From Leucobacter komagatae (GTDB lineage: Bacteria > Actinomycetota > Actinomycetes > Actinomycetales > Microbacteriaceae), in the NCBI RefSeq assembly GCF_006716085.1, contig NZ_VFON01000001.1, positions 1,984,001 to 2,048,000 of the forward strand: 64,000 nucleotides of DNA, in the 5' to 3' direction. The translations under genes and the position numbers were made by a program. The notes under the pieces are model-generated. The model was not told where the DNA came from. It ran no database searches and was given only the letters and a program-made list of their open reading frames with translations. Shown here in pieces: positions 51,604 to 61,500 of this stretch. Numbering within the stretch: position 1 is the stretch's first letter; every line of letters starts with the position of its first letter.

Positions 51604-52737
51604 ATGGCAACACTCAGCCTCATCGCCGAGCCCTTTCCCGATTGGGAAGCCCGCGTGCACTTCGCCGCGGCTGAAGATCTCGCGAACGCGCTAGCCGAGA
51701 CCGCGCCGCGCAGCTGCAGCGCCCGGTTCCTGTCTGCCCGCGGCTCAACGCCCCCGGTGTTCGCCTCCCCGCGCATTAGCGCGGAGCACCTTCCGATGGG
51801 CGCGAACGCTCTGCCGATCCTCTGGCAGTCAAGCACGACCGCGCGCCCGCTCGACGGCGAGATGACGCACTCCATCACCCCGATGATCCCGCTCCGCTCG
51901 CGCGCAGAGGACGACGGCACGCAGACGACGGTCTCGGTTCCGAACGGCCTCGCGTGGGAGCACCCCGATCTGTTGACGACCGCACAGGGTCGGCTCACCC
52001 GCTCGTTTGTGAAGCGCGCCGCTCGCCACGCCGACATCCTCATCACGACGTCGCACGCGACCGCGTCGCTGCTGCAGGAGCACTACGGGCACGATCTTCC
52101 GGTTCAGGTTGTTCCGCCGGTCGCGCCGTCAGCGTTCCTCGCGGGCCCTGATGCGCAGGCGCGCCGCGAGCGGCTCGGTCTGCCCGAGCGCTACGTTGCC
52201 ACGACCGCGAACCTTGACGACTTCGGTCGGCTGCAGTGGGTGCTCGACGCCTACGAGTCCGACCCGTCGCTGCCCCACCTCGTCGTGATCTCCGGGCTCG
52301 ACCCCGTGCAGCACGTGAAGGGCAACCCGCAGGCGGCGGACATCGTCGGCAACCTCTCGGCAGCGGTTCGCGACCGAGTGACGGTTGTTCCGGCTGAGGA
52401 CCTCGCCGACGTCGGAGCGATCCTGTCTGGCGCGGCGCTCCTCGCGCAGCCGCAGTCGTTCGCGACGACAGGGTACACGGTTGTCGCCGCTCTGATGGCG
52501 GGGGTTCCCGTGCTGCACGCTGACCAGGCGGCGTACGCCGAGCACGTACTCGACGCAGGGCTCTCTGAGGCCGAGTCGGCCGGGTTCATCACGACGCTCT
52601 CGCGCCTCTTCATCCCGAGCTCGGGTGACGGTTCGAGCGAGCTCGAGCGCCTCACCGTTCACGCGGCCGACCGTGGCCGCTCGTACTCGTGGAACCAGGT
52701 CGCCTGGCAGCTCTGGGAGACGCACGCCCTCATCTAG
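51604..52737 (+). CDS. GT4-like glycosyltransferase, divergent
   Basis: 377 residues from an ATG preceded by GGAGG. It reads MATLSLIAEPFPDWEARVHF at the start, ADILITTSHATASLLQEHYG near residue 145, VVPPVAPSAFL, a second domain with YVATTANLDDFGRLQWVLDA, and LAQPQSFATTGYTVVAALMAGVPV in the donor-site position. This is the GT4 pattern, but the glutamate pair of the usual E-x7-E motif is not conserved. It could be an inactive or unusual transferase. It stands alone between divergent galE and convergent purE. Confidence 0.7.
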   Translation: MATLSLIAEPFPDWEARVHFAAAEDLANALAETAPRSCSARFLSARGSTPPVFASPRISAEHLPMGANALPILWQSSTTARPLDGEMTHSITPMIPLRSRAEDDGTQTTVSVPNGLAWEHPDLLTTAQGRLTRSFVKRAARHADILITTSHATASLLQEHYGHDLPVQVVPPVAPSAFLAGPDAQARRERLGLPERYVATTANLDDFGRLQWVLDAYESDPSLPHLVVISGLDPVQHVKGNPQAADIVGNLSAAVRDRVTVVPAEDLADVGAILSGAALLAQPQSFATTGYTVVAALMAGVPVLHADQAAYAEHVLDAGLSEAESAGFITTLSRLFIPSSGDGSSELERLTVHAADRGRSYSWNQVAWQLWETHALI

Positions 52738-52769
52738 GCCGCGTGCCCCCGGCCACGCCGTCGCCCTGG

Positions 52770-53279
52770 CTACTCCCCCGCGACCCTGGCTTTCAGCGCC
52801 GCGTTCTTCTCCGCCACCATGTCGGTCAGGCCCTGGGCGTACTCGTCGAGCTTGGCGCGGAGGGCGTCGTCACTCGTCGCGAGGATGCGAGCAGCGAGAA
52901 TGCCCGCGTTCTTCGCCCCGCCGATCGAGACGGTCGCAACCGGGATGCCGCCGGGCATCTGCACGATCGACAGCAGCGAGTCCATCCCGTCGAGGCGGGC
53001 GAGCGGTACGGGCACGCCAATGACCGGGAGCGAGGTCATCGAGGCAACCATGCCCGGAAGGTGTGCGGCTCCCCCGGCGCCCGCGATGATGACGCGGATG
53101 CCGCGGTCTGCTGCTTCTCGGGCGTAACTCACCATTTTGTCTGGCGTGCGGTGCGCGCTCACGACCTCGACCTCGTGCGAGATGCCGAACTCGCGGAGCA
53201 TGAGCACCGCGTCTTCCATCACGTTGAAGTCGGAATCGGATCCCATGATGACGCCGACGAGGGGTGAAGATTCGCTCAT
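52770..53279 (-). CDS. purE: N5-carboxyaminoimidazole ribonucleotide mutase
   Basis: 169 residues, typical class I PurE. It has [52 protein letters not shown] and [20 protein letters not shown], all signature motifs. It rearranges N5-CAIR to CAIR in purine synthesis. It lies downstream of purK on the same strand; a TACGAT six nt before the ATG suggests its own leaderless promoter. Confidence 0.96.
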   Translation of the reverse strand: MSESSPLVGVIMGSDSDFNVMEDAVLMLREFGISHEVEVVSAHRTPDKMVSYAREAADRGIRVIIAGAGGAAHLPGMVASMTSLPVIGVPVPLARLDGMDSLLSIVQMPGGIPVATVSIGGAKNAGILAARILATSDDALRAKLDEYAQGLTDMVAEKNAALKARVAGE

Positions 53280-53285
53280 GCTTCC

Positions 53286-53291
53286 ATCGTA
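53286..53291 (-). promoter_or_regulatory. -10 element TACGAT for purE
   Basis: Reverse-strand TACGAT is 6 nt before the purE ATG at 53279. Confidence 0.5.
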
Positions 53292-53343
53292 CCGGGCGGC
53301 GAACCACGCCTAGGCGACCGGAGCCCCGCCCAGCGAGCCCCTC

Positions 53344-54507
53344 CTAGGCGAAGCCGTCGGCAGCGGCCCGCGCCTCGGCGCGTGCGACCTCAAGCGAGTC
53401 GCCGACGACGGTGACGTGGCCGACCTTCCGGCCCGGTCGCGGCAGCTTGCCGTAGCTATGGATCTTCGCTGCCGGGTGCGCCGCAAGCACGGTCGGGTAG
53501 CGCACGGGCATCGGGCCCTCCGCGGGCCCCCCGAGCACGTTCACCATCACGGCAAACGGGGCGGCCATCGAGGGGTCGCCGAGCGGCAGGTCGGTCACGG
53601 CCCGCAGGTGCTGCTCGAACTGGCTCGTGATCGACCCCTCGATCGAGAAGTGGCCCGAGTTGTGCGGGCGCATCGCGAGCTCGTTCACGAGCACGCGGCC
53701 GTCGCGCGTCTCGAACATCTCGACGGCGAGCACGCCCGTCGCGTCGACGCCCTCGGCGACGATAGCGCCGATCCGCGCGGCCTCGGCGGCCGTCGCGGGG
53801 TCAGAGACCGGGGCGGGGGCGAGCACGACGTCGCACACGCCGTCACGCTGAATCGTCTCGACGAGCGGCCATGCGCGGGTCTCCCCCGAGGGGCGGCGCG
53901 CGATGAGCTGGGCGAGCTCGCGCGTGAAGTCGACGAGCTCTTCGACGAGCAGGAAGCCGCCGCGGGCGTCCTCGGCGAGCGCGGCGAACCAGTCACGCAC
54001 CTCGTCGGCCTGCGACACGACGCGCACGCCCTTGCCGTCGTAGCCACCGCGCGCGGTCTTCACGACCGCGCGGCCGCCGTTCTCATCGATGAAGGCTTGC
54101 AGCGCGGCCTCATCGGCGACGGCGGCCCAGGCCGGGATCGGCACGCCAAGCTCGGCGAGCTTCTCGCGCATCAGGATCTTGTCTTGCGCGTACTGCAGCG
54201 CGTGCGGCCGCGGGTGAACCGCTTTGCCACGGCGCTCGAGCTCGTTCAGGATGTCGTGGGGCACGTGCTCGTGGTCGAAGGTCACCACGTCGACGGTCTC
54301 CGCGAACGCGTACACGGTCTCGGGGTCGCGGTAGTCGCCGACCATGTCGGCGGCACGCTCGGCGCTCATCCCCTCGGTCTCCGCGAGAACCGAAATCTCA
54401 AGCCCGAGGTGGATCGCCGGCGGCACCATCATTCGGGCGAGCTGGCCGCCCCCGATCACGCCGACGCGCACAGAGGTTTTCGCAGCAGGTTCCTGGTTCT
54501 CGCTCAC
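53344..54507 (-). CDS. purK: N5-carboxyaminoimidazole ribonucleotide synthase
   Basis: 387 residues from a GTG. ATP-grasp protein with VGVIGGGQLARMMVPPAI, VVTFDHEHVPHDILNEL, RAVVKTARGGYDGKGVRVV at the ATP site, LAVEMFETRDGRVLVNELA and RPHNSGHFSIEGS, all PurK-specific. It carboxylates AIR with bicarbonate and ATP, feeding PurE. The GTG is set by CAGAAT six nt upstream (leaderless); a frame reaching 54546 is not supported. Confidence 0.95.
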   Translation of the reverse strand: MSENQEPAAKTSVRVGVIGGGQLARMMVPPAIHLGLEISVLAETEGMSAERAADMVGDYRDPETVYAFAETVDVVTFDHEHVPHDILNELERRGKAVHPRPHALQYAQDKILMREKLAELGVPIPAWAAVADEAALQAFIDENGGRAVVKTARGGYDGKGVRVVSQADEVRDWFAALAEDARGGFLLVEELVDFTRELAQLIARRPSGETRAWPLVETIQRDGVCDVVLAPAPVSDPATAAEAARIGAIVAEGVDATGVLAVEMFETRDGRVLVNELAMRPHNSGHFSIEGSITSQFEQHLRAVTDLPLGDPSMAAPFAVMVNVLGGPAEGPMPVRYPTVLAAHPAAKIHSYGKLPRPGRKVGHVTVVGDSLEVARAEARAAADGFA

Positions 54508-54513
54508 CCCTCT

Positions 54514-54519
54514 ATTCTG
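54514..54519 (-). promoter_or_regulatory. -10 element CAGAAT for purK
   Basis: Reverse-strand CAGAAT is 6 nt before the purK GTG at 54507. Confidence 0.45.
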
Positions 54520-54548
54520 CCGCATCATCGCTGGGCGCGGAGCCACCC

Positions 54549-55499
54549 CTATTCGAGGAGCCGGAAGGCATCACTCGGTTGGCCCGCCTCCGGGGTGCCG
54601 AGCTTCGGGTCGAGCCCCGTCGCGATCCACGCCGAGGTGAGCAGCAGCGCGCGGCAGATGAAGTTGAACCACAGGAGCAGGCCGACAAAGATCGCGAACG
54701 GCGCGAGGAGGGGGTTACTCGTCGCCCCGCCGAGCAGCGCCGTGCCGAGCAGCTTGAGCACGAACAGGGCCGCGGCTCCGACCATGCTGCCGGTGACGAG
54801 GTTCCACCAGCCGATGCGCACTTCGGCGAGGTAGCGGTGGATCGCGATGAGTACGAACACGTCGAACACGTACATCGCGCCGTAGCGCACGACCGTGCCG
54901 AGGCCGCCAAAGAACCAGTTGTCGGCGCTCACGCCGAGCCAGGCGAGCAGCATGTCGGTGAGGTTCGAGCTCACGACGACGAGCGCGGCCGAGATGATGA
55001 TCGCGAGGAAGAAGCCGACGGCGAGGGCGAAGTCGCGCACCTTGAGCAGCACCGCGTTGCGGTATTCCTTGACCTCGAGGCCGAAGATAATGCGTATCGA
55101 GCGCCTGGTACCCGTGAACCAGTTGATCGCGACCCACACGAGCGAGAGGCCCGCGACGAGCGTTGTCCAGTCGAGCGCGCGGGTTTCCAGGAGTGACTGG
55201 ACCGGCACCGCCGCGTCCTTACTGCTCTCGCCAAGCAGCCCGGGCACGAAGACGTTGATCTGCTCGATGATCGTCGTCAGCAGCTCCGGCTGGTTCCGAA
55301 GCACGATGCTGAACACGCTGAACCCGACGACCAGGCCTGCGAACACCGCAAAGAGCGCCTGGTAGCTCATGCCACCGGAGAGCACGCTGCCGCCGACGTC
55401 GGTGAAGTGCGAGAAAGTCCGGTACGGCCGCGTGCGCTGGATGCGCTGCCAGAGGTTCATCCCGCGGGCGATGACACCGGGCTGCGGGGTTGCGTTCAT
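54549..55499 (-). CDS. YihY/BrkB family inner-membrane protein
   Basis: 316 residues with six membrane segments. It has HFTDVGGSVLSGGMSYQALFAVFAG (read in two parts: HFTDVGGSVLSGG and MSYQALFAVFAG), NWFTGTRRSIRIIFG and WWNLVTGSMVGAAALFVLKLL, features of the BrkB/YihY/YhjD family. The family's transport role is unsettled; YhjD is implicated in lipid A precursor export and others in resistance phenotypes. Leaderless TACACT seven nt before the ATG. It lies 41 nt upstream of purK's start on the same strand and may be co-transcribed with it. Confidence 0.87.
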   Translation of the reverse strand: MNATPQPGVIARGMNLWQRIQRTRPYRTFSHFTDVGGSVLSGGMSYQALFAVFAGLVVGFSVFSIVLRNQPELLTTIIEQINVFVPGLLGESSKDAAVPVQSLLETRALDWTTLVAGLSLVWVAINWFTGTRRSIRIIFGLEVKEYRNAVLLKVRDFALAVGFFLAIIISAALVVVSSNLTDMLLAWLGVSADNWFFGGLGTVVRYGAMYVFDVFVLIAIHRYLAEVRIGWWNLVTGSMVGAAALFVLKLLGTALLGGATSNPLLAPFAIFVGLLLWFNFICRALLLTSAWIATGLDPKLGTPEAGQPSDAFRLLE

Positions 55500-55506
55500 G
55501 TGTGCG

Positions 55507-55512
55507 AGTGTA
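55507..55512 (-). promoter_or_regulatory. -10 element TACACT for YihY gene
   Basis: Reverse-strand TACACT is 7 nt before the ATG at 55499. It abuts the terminator hairpin at 55513. Confidence 0.5.
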
Positions 55513-55549
55513 GCGCGGGCGGGGAACGCATTCGTTTCCCCGCCCGCGC
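55513..55549 (-). terminator. 14-bp GC-rich hairpin after the giant surface-protein gene
   Basis: GCGCGGGCGGGGAA (55513-55526) pairs perfectly with 55536-55549 across a 9-nt loop. It begins 10 nt after the surface-protein stop. No T-run follows. Confidence 0.8.
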
Positions 55550-55559
55550 GCCCACGGAA

Positions 55560-58500
55560 CTAGCGGGATCCGCCGGCGGCCTGGCGCCTCCCGCGCACGG
55601 TGCCCGCGACCGCAACTCCCGCACCGATCACGAGCGCGAGCGCCGCCGCGATGCCGAAGAGGCCGAGGCCGGCTCCGCCGGTCTCGGGAAGCGGCGTCGG
55701 GTTCACGGGGGTCTTCGGGTCGACCGGGGGCTTCGGCTTCACGGGCGGCTCCGGCTTCACCGGCTTGTAGCCGTTCACGAAGCGCACCTGCGCGGGCGCG
55801 GCCTCGGCGCGCTCGCGCACGAGCACCTCCGCGCTCAAGCCGTCGGCGGTCGGGAAGACCCCTTCGCCGAGGTCGATCGCGCGAACGTTCTCGCCGAAGC
55901 TGCCGAGCGTGCCTGCCTCGCTCACCGAGCAGTTCGCGCCAACCGGGATTCCGGATACGGTGACCGAGCCGTCGCGCGGCACCGTGAGCTTCGCCTGCTC
56001 GCCAAGGTCGAGGGCCACGCGCTCGGGCCCACCCGCCGCACCGCTCGGAACGGTGCAGGAGAGGTCGATCGTGAAGCTCTCGGGCGCGCGATCAGCGCCG
56101 AGTCCCGTCACAACCTTTGAGACCTCGAGCGATCCGGTCTTCACGGTCACTCCCGCGCGCTGCGGGGCGGCTGGGAGGTTCACCCGCACACCGTTCGTTC
56201 CCCAGCCGACGACGCCGTGCTGGTTCCACGCGAACTGCGGGTCGGTGAACTGCTCAAGCGTCGGGCGCAGCGCGCCTGCGGAGCCGCCCACCACCCGGTT
56301 CACGGTCTCGAACTCGACGAGCACCTTCTCTCCTGGCTGCAGCGGCGTCGCGGTCATGTCGACCCTGAACCGCAGGCCCGTGACGTCGGCGGCGTCACCC
56401 GAGAAACTCTCGAGCGGCGACCACACGTTCGCGGGGTTCGCGGTCGCGTCGGCGCACTCGGGGTCGGCGCCCCACAGTGACTTGCCGGGTGTGCTGCCGA
56501 CGCAGGCCGCAGCGTTCGTGGTGACCTCTGCCGTGTAGCTTGCGCCCTTCGGCAGCCCGGTCACCCTGACGCCTTGGAGGTCAGCGAGTGCGGGCGCGAA
56601 CGTGCTCCCGCGCGTTCCGCCGCCTGCGAGCATCGCGTCTCCCGGGGCCGGGAGCATATCGACAATCGTCATGCGCGACAGCGGGCTCGTTCCCGAGTTG
56701 ATGTTCTCGAGCTTCCACGAATCGGTCGCGCCGACCGCGGTGTACGACGCGCAGGGGCTGCGCGTGTAGTCCGACCCAACGGGCAGGTAGTTCCCCGGCG
56801 CGCACGCCTCGCCCGTCGACGTGTCGAGGGCGCCCGTCACGAGCTGCTCACCGAGCGTCGGAACGGACTCTCCGCTAACCGTCTTCCGCGCACCGACAAC
56901 GGTTCCCACGCGCGGCTGCACGTAGTTCGTGTTCGAGCAGGTGTTTGGTGCGTCGCTCGCGGTCGGCGCCTGGCCGTGCTGAGTCGGCTGCTCGCACACC
57001 GCGAGCGGAACGCCCGTCTCGACGGTCACCCGGTTCACGGCGCGGTCGCCAACGGCGAGCGGCTCCATGATGAGGCCGAGGGAAATCTCGACCTTTTCGC
57101 CAGGCTGCATGCGCGCGTTCTTCCCCCAGTCGAAGACGAGGTTGCGCCCGTCATCAGAGAGGGTCACGGTGGGTGCAGCGCTCAGGCCGCTCGCACCGTT
57201 CGCGCCCGGAGTGCTCGTCACGGTCGGCTGGGTGCCATCCCACGTGAGCGATTCGGGCAGCGCATCGGTCACCTGCGTGATGGGCAGGAGGCTCGAGCCG
57301 ATGTTCGTGAACACGAGCTTCCACGGGGCGCTCGCGAGAGCCTCGACCTGGTGGGTCGACGTGTCGTTCGGCGCGCGCTTCTCGACGCGCAGGCCGTTCT
57401 CACCGGGCGAGAACTTGACATCGTCGATGTCGTTCGCGTCGGCTTCGCCGTACGTGTTGTTCGTCGCGGTCACGGTTGCGCGGTTCTTCACAGTGTCTGA
57501 CTTCCAGTTCACCTCGGCCCCGGGCCGCAGCTTCACTGAGAACGACAGCTTGGTGCTGCCCCACGAGGCGTTCCACGACTGCGAGCCGGCCGGGAAGACA
57601 GTGCCGTCGGCACGGTCGAACACGACGGCGGCGCCACGCACCTCACTCACGTCACCCGAGAAGTCGGCGTAGTTGAGCCACTTGTCGCCTACCCGCACCT
57701 GCAGCCGCACGCGGTCAGCGCCGGTCGGCAGGGCAGGGGTGTCGAACGAGACGAGCTGGAAGCGCTCCCAGAACGCGGGCGTCGCATCCTGGATGTTCAG
57801 CGTGTTGATGGGCGCCGTCGACCCGCGCGGGTCGGCCGTGAGCTCCACCCGCACGGTGGCGCCGGGGTCGCTCTCGTACACGGTGTCGTTCGTCTGGTCG
57901 GGGTGTACGACCGAGACCGACTTCTTCAGGCCGACGGCAACCGCCGCCTGCACGAGCGCAACGTTCGCGTCGTCGCGCTTAGTCGGCTGCGCTTCGGGGG
58001 CCACGACCGCGTCCCAGCCGCGCACGACGGCCTCGTTCGGCACGTCAACGACGCTGCCGAGCTCGCCACCGCGCACCGCCTTGCCCGAGAGCCGCTCGGT
58101 CTCCCTGAGCTGCACATCGAGGCGCATCACCAGGTCGTCTCCGACCTCGATGCGGTTGCCGTTTTTGGCGGGGTCGGTGCCCGAATAGGTCGCCGCGATC
58201 CCGATCGCGTTCGGGAGCTCGGCGAGGAACGCGGCGTCGGCGTCAAGCACCTGCTGCAGCGTCCACACTGATGTCTTTCCTGCTGGCGTGCCGTCGTAGC
58301 TCCACAGTTCGACCGTGCTCTCGGCGGTATTAATCGCAGCGGGAAGCTTTCCGAAGCTCACTCCGGTGAGCGTGAACTCGTTGAAGTGGTTACCCGCCTG
58401 TGATGCGACCTCCGCGTCAAAGTCGCGGCCCGCAAACGGGCTCGCGTCGATGTCGAGGTCGTCGGCGCTCACGGGGTTCGCCGTGTCGGTGACGCGAATC

Positions 58501-61500
58501 TTCCCGAGCCGCATACCGCCGTGCGATTCGGCGGGAGCCGTCGACGAGTTCCGCGCGGTGAGCGTGAACCGCGCGCGCGGGTAGTCAGCCTGGGCGACCT
58601 CGCCGGGGTTCGGCGCCACCATCTTGACGTTCTTCGACGCGTCGCCCTCGGGCAGCAGCTGCACACGCTTCGTGAGTGTCACGTTCGTCGCTCCGTCAAG
58701 GATCTGGATCGTGTCATTCGCGCGCTCCGACACCGGCTGACCGGTCTCGGGGACGGCCGTGACGCTGAAGACGTTGTCGACGCACCCGTCGCCACCGCCC
58801 TCGCAGTTGAACGCGGTGCCTGCCTCCTTCACCCACTTCACGGAGCCGTCGGCGGTGCGTGCGCGGTCGCGCAGCTGCCAATCAAGCACGTATTCGCGGA
58901 TCTCACCAGAGATGCTTACGCCGGTTCCGGGCGCGGGCGCCGTGAGATCAGGATCCTCGGCCGCGTGCGCGGCCTCGCGCGCCTCGCGGTTCTCTCCGAG
59001 CGCGAGGCGGACGCCGAGCGTCGTCGCCCGCTCGTCGGCGGTGAGCGTGTAGCCGACGAAGCCCTTCGCGTTCATCCAGCCGCCGTCGGGAGCGGTGACG
59101 GGAACCCACTCGCTCCCGTTCCAGAGCTCGACCGCGGTGACCGTGTCCCAGCGCAGCATGGGGTCGTGTGCGGCGCCGCCGTCGTTCCCGGCGAAGTGAA
59201 TCGGCCGGATGCGGGTCAGGTCAAACGCTTCGAAGACCGTGCCGGCGCCCGACGCTGTCGGAGCCGCTGGGTCCTGCAGCAGCACGGTCGGGTAGCTGCC
59301 CTCGGTGAGCGCCCACGACTGGGTCGTGAACGTCTTCGCGCCTGACTGCGAGGTGAGCGAGCCGTGGCCCCACGCCTTGTTCGCCCACAGGGCGCCGTCG
59401 ACGCCTGGCCCCGTTCCGGGGCGCGGTCGCACGCTGACGTTCACCTTGCTCGAATCTGTTCCGGTCACGACGCGGTCGTCGAGCTTCCCCTCCGCGGTGA
59501 CGGTCGCGACGTTCTCGTACTTCACCGCGTGCTCGAAGTCGGTCGCAGTCGGCGTCTTCTCATCGCTGCGCAGTGTCTGCCGCGCCGTGAAAGAGACGTT
59601 CGGCTTCACGAGGGTCGTCTGCGAGAAGCCCTCGGCGTTCGTGTACACGAACCGGATCCCGGTCGCCCCAGCCGGGATGTCGATCGGGGTCGCCTCGTCG
59701 GGGTTCTTCGCGAGGGTCTTCCATGCGCCGTCAGCGTCTTGGTAGCGGATTGTGAGGTCTGCCTGCGTGATCGGGTCCCCGCTGTTCGCGGGGCGCGTGA
59801 TCGGAGGGAGCACCTGCTTCGCGTCGAACGCATCCCAGAACGTGCCGTCGCCCGTGAGCGAGTCTTCGACAACGATCTCCGTCGGCTTGGTGCGCCCGCC
59901 CTCAGTCTTCACCTCGGTGTCGAGCTGCACGACAACGTCCTGGCCAACCGCGACGACGCCCGGGCCGACGCGCTTCGTGATCTTCGTGTCGATGCGCGGC
60001 GCGACGTAGCCAACGGTCGCGCTCGAGGTCGCCGTCTGCGGTTCGAGCGACTCGCGCTCCCCCGTAACCTCGATGACGTTCTTCAGGTTCGCCGTCTGCT
60101 TGCCTGGTGCCACGAAGGTCTCGGCCGAGCTCGAGCCGAGCTGGTACCGCACTTCGCTTGAGGCGCCCGGCGCGATCGCGCCCGTGAATGTGAGTTCGAA
60201 GCCCGCTACGGTCTTCCCCGAGGCCGGGGCTGGTAGCTGCTCGCCGGCGCCCAAAGTTACCTGCTGGGTCGTGCCGTCGGCGTAGGTCCAGGTGAGTGTC
60301 GCACCGGTTGCGCCCGCGGGCCACACGGCGGCCGAATCGGCGGCGGTGAAGCCATCAAAGCGCAGGTCCTCGCCGAAGAACACATCGTCGGAGCCGGCTG
60401 CGGGCTCGGCGATCGTGAGCGAGTCGAGCACCGTGCTCGCGGGCAGGTCGCGGTTGATCGCGCGAAGCACGACACCAACGCTGTCGCCCGCCGTCACGCC
60501 GGTCAGCTGCCCGGTCTCCGCCCCGTCGGGTAGAGAGTGGAAGCGCTTCTGCGCGTCGACACCGATGACCTGGGGAGAGACGGTGAAGGGCGCCTCGGCG
60601 TCCTTCGACACAGGATCCTGTCCCGGGGCGACCACGGTCGCGCGCACGTCGTTCGTGACCTTGTAGCCACCCGAAAGCTCCGCTCCGCTTGCGCGATGCG
60701 TCGCGCGCTGCGTCACAGCGAATGACTGACCGGCGACGGTGCCGGGCGGGATATCACCCGCGTAGGCGAGGCGCACGCCCGCGATGTCGCTGTTCGGGAT
60801 CGACGCGTCCCACGCCACCCAGTTCCACGCTCCGTCAGCAAACCGGTAGACCTCAGCGGTCGCCGAGGTGACGCCGGCCGGGAGGTTTGTCGTCGGGTCA
60901 GTCGGGGCGGTGAAGCCGTTAAAGTCAACGCTGTTGAAGGGGTTCCCTGCGGGGAGTTCGGTTGCGCCCTCCGGCGCCAGCTCGGCGCTCGCGGGGTCCT
61001 GCAGCCGGAGCTCGCTCGCGTTCACGTTCGATGCCTGGGTGCCGCTGATGCGCAGCGTCGACTGCGCGCCCGGCTGGTATCCCTGCGCCTCGGGCGCCCA
61101 GGTCTTCGCGGGCGCCACGTCGATCTTGATGGGGTTGTCGATCGCGATGACCGCGCTGTCCATTGCCCCAAGCTCCTGATCCCCCGCGCGCGCCGTAAAG
61201 GTCGCGGTGTTCTTCAGGTCGCGCCTGAGCATCGGGTCGTCAGCGGCGAGGCCCTCGGGCACCGTGAGCGTGTACTCGAGCACACCGGTGTCGCGCGTGG
61301 ACATGCCGAGACCCGCGGGGTTCGAAGCGCCCGCCTGCACGGGGCGCTCAACGCCGACGGTGATCGTGCGATCCGCCGCGGTCTCACCAACGGTCCCCCC
61401 GACTGGCCCCTCCGGCGACTGGCCCTCGGTGATGCCGGGGAGTGACAGCGTGACGCCCGTCGCGCTGCCGCCAACGACCGCGGTGAGCCCGCTGATCTGC

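Noticed and set aside
53416..54834. Long + strand open frame over purK and the YihY gene
   Set aside because: Arg/His/Ala-rich sequence antisense to clear genes, with no promoter or family.
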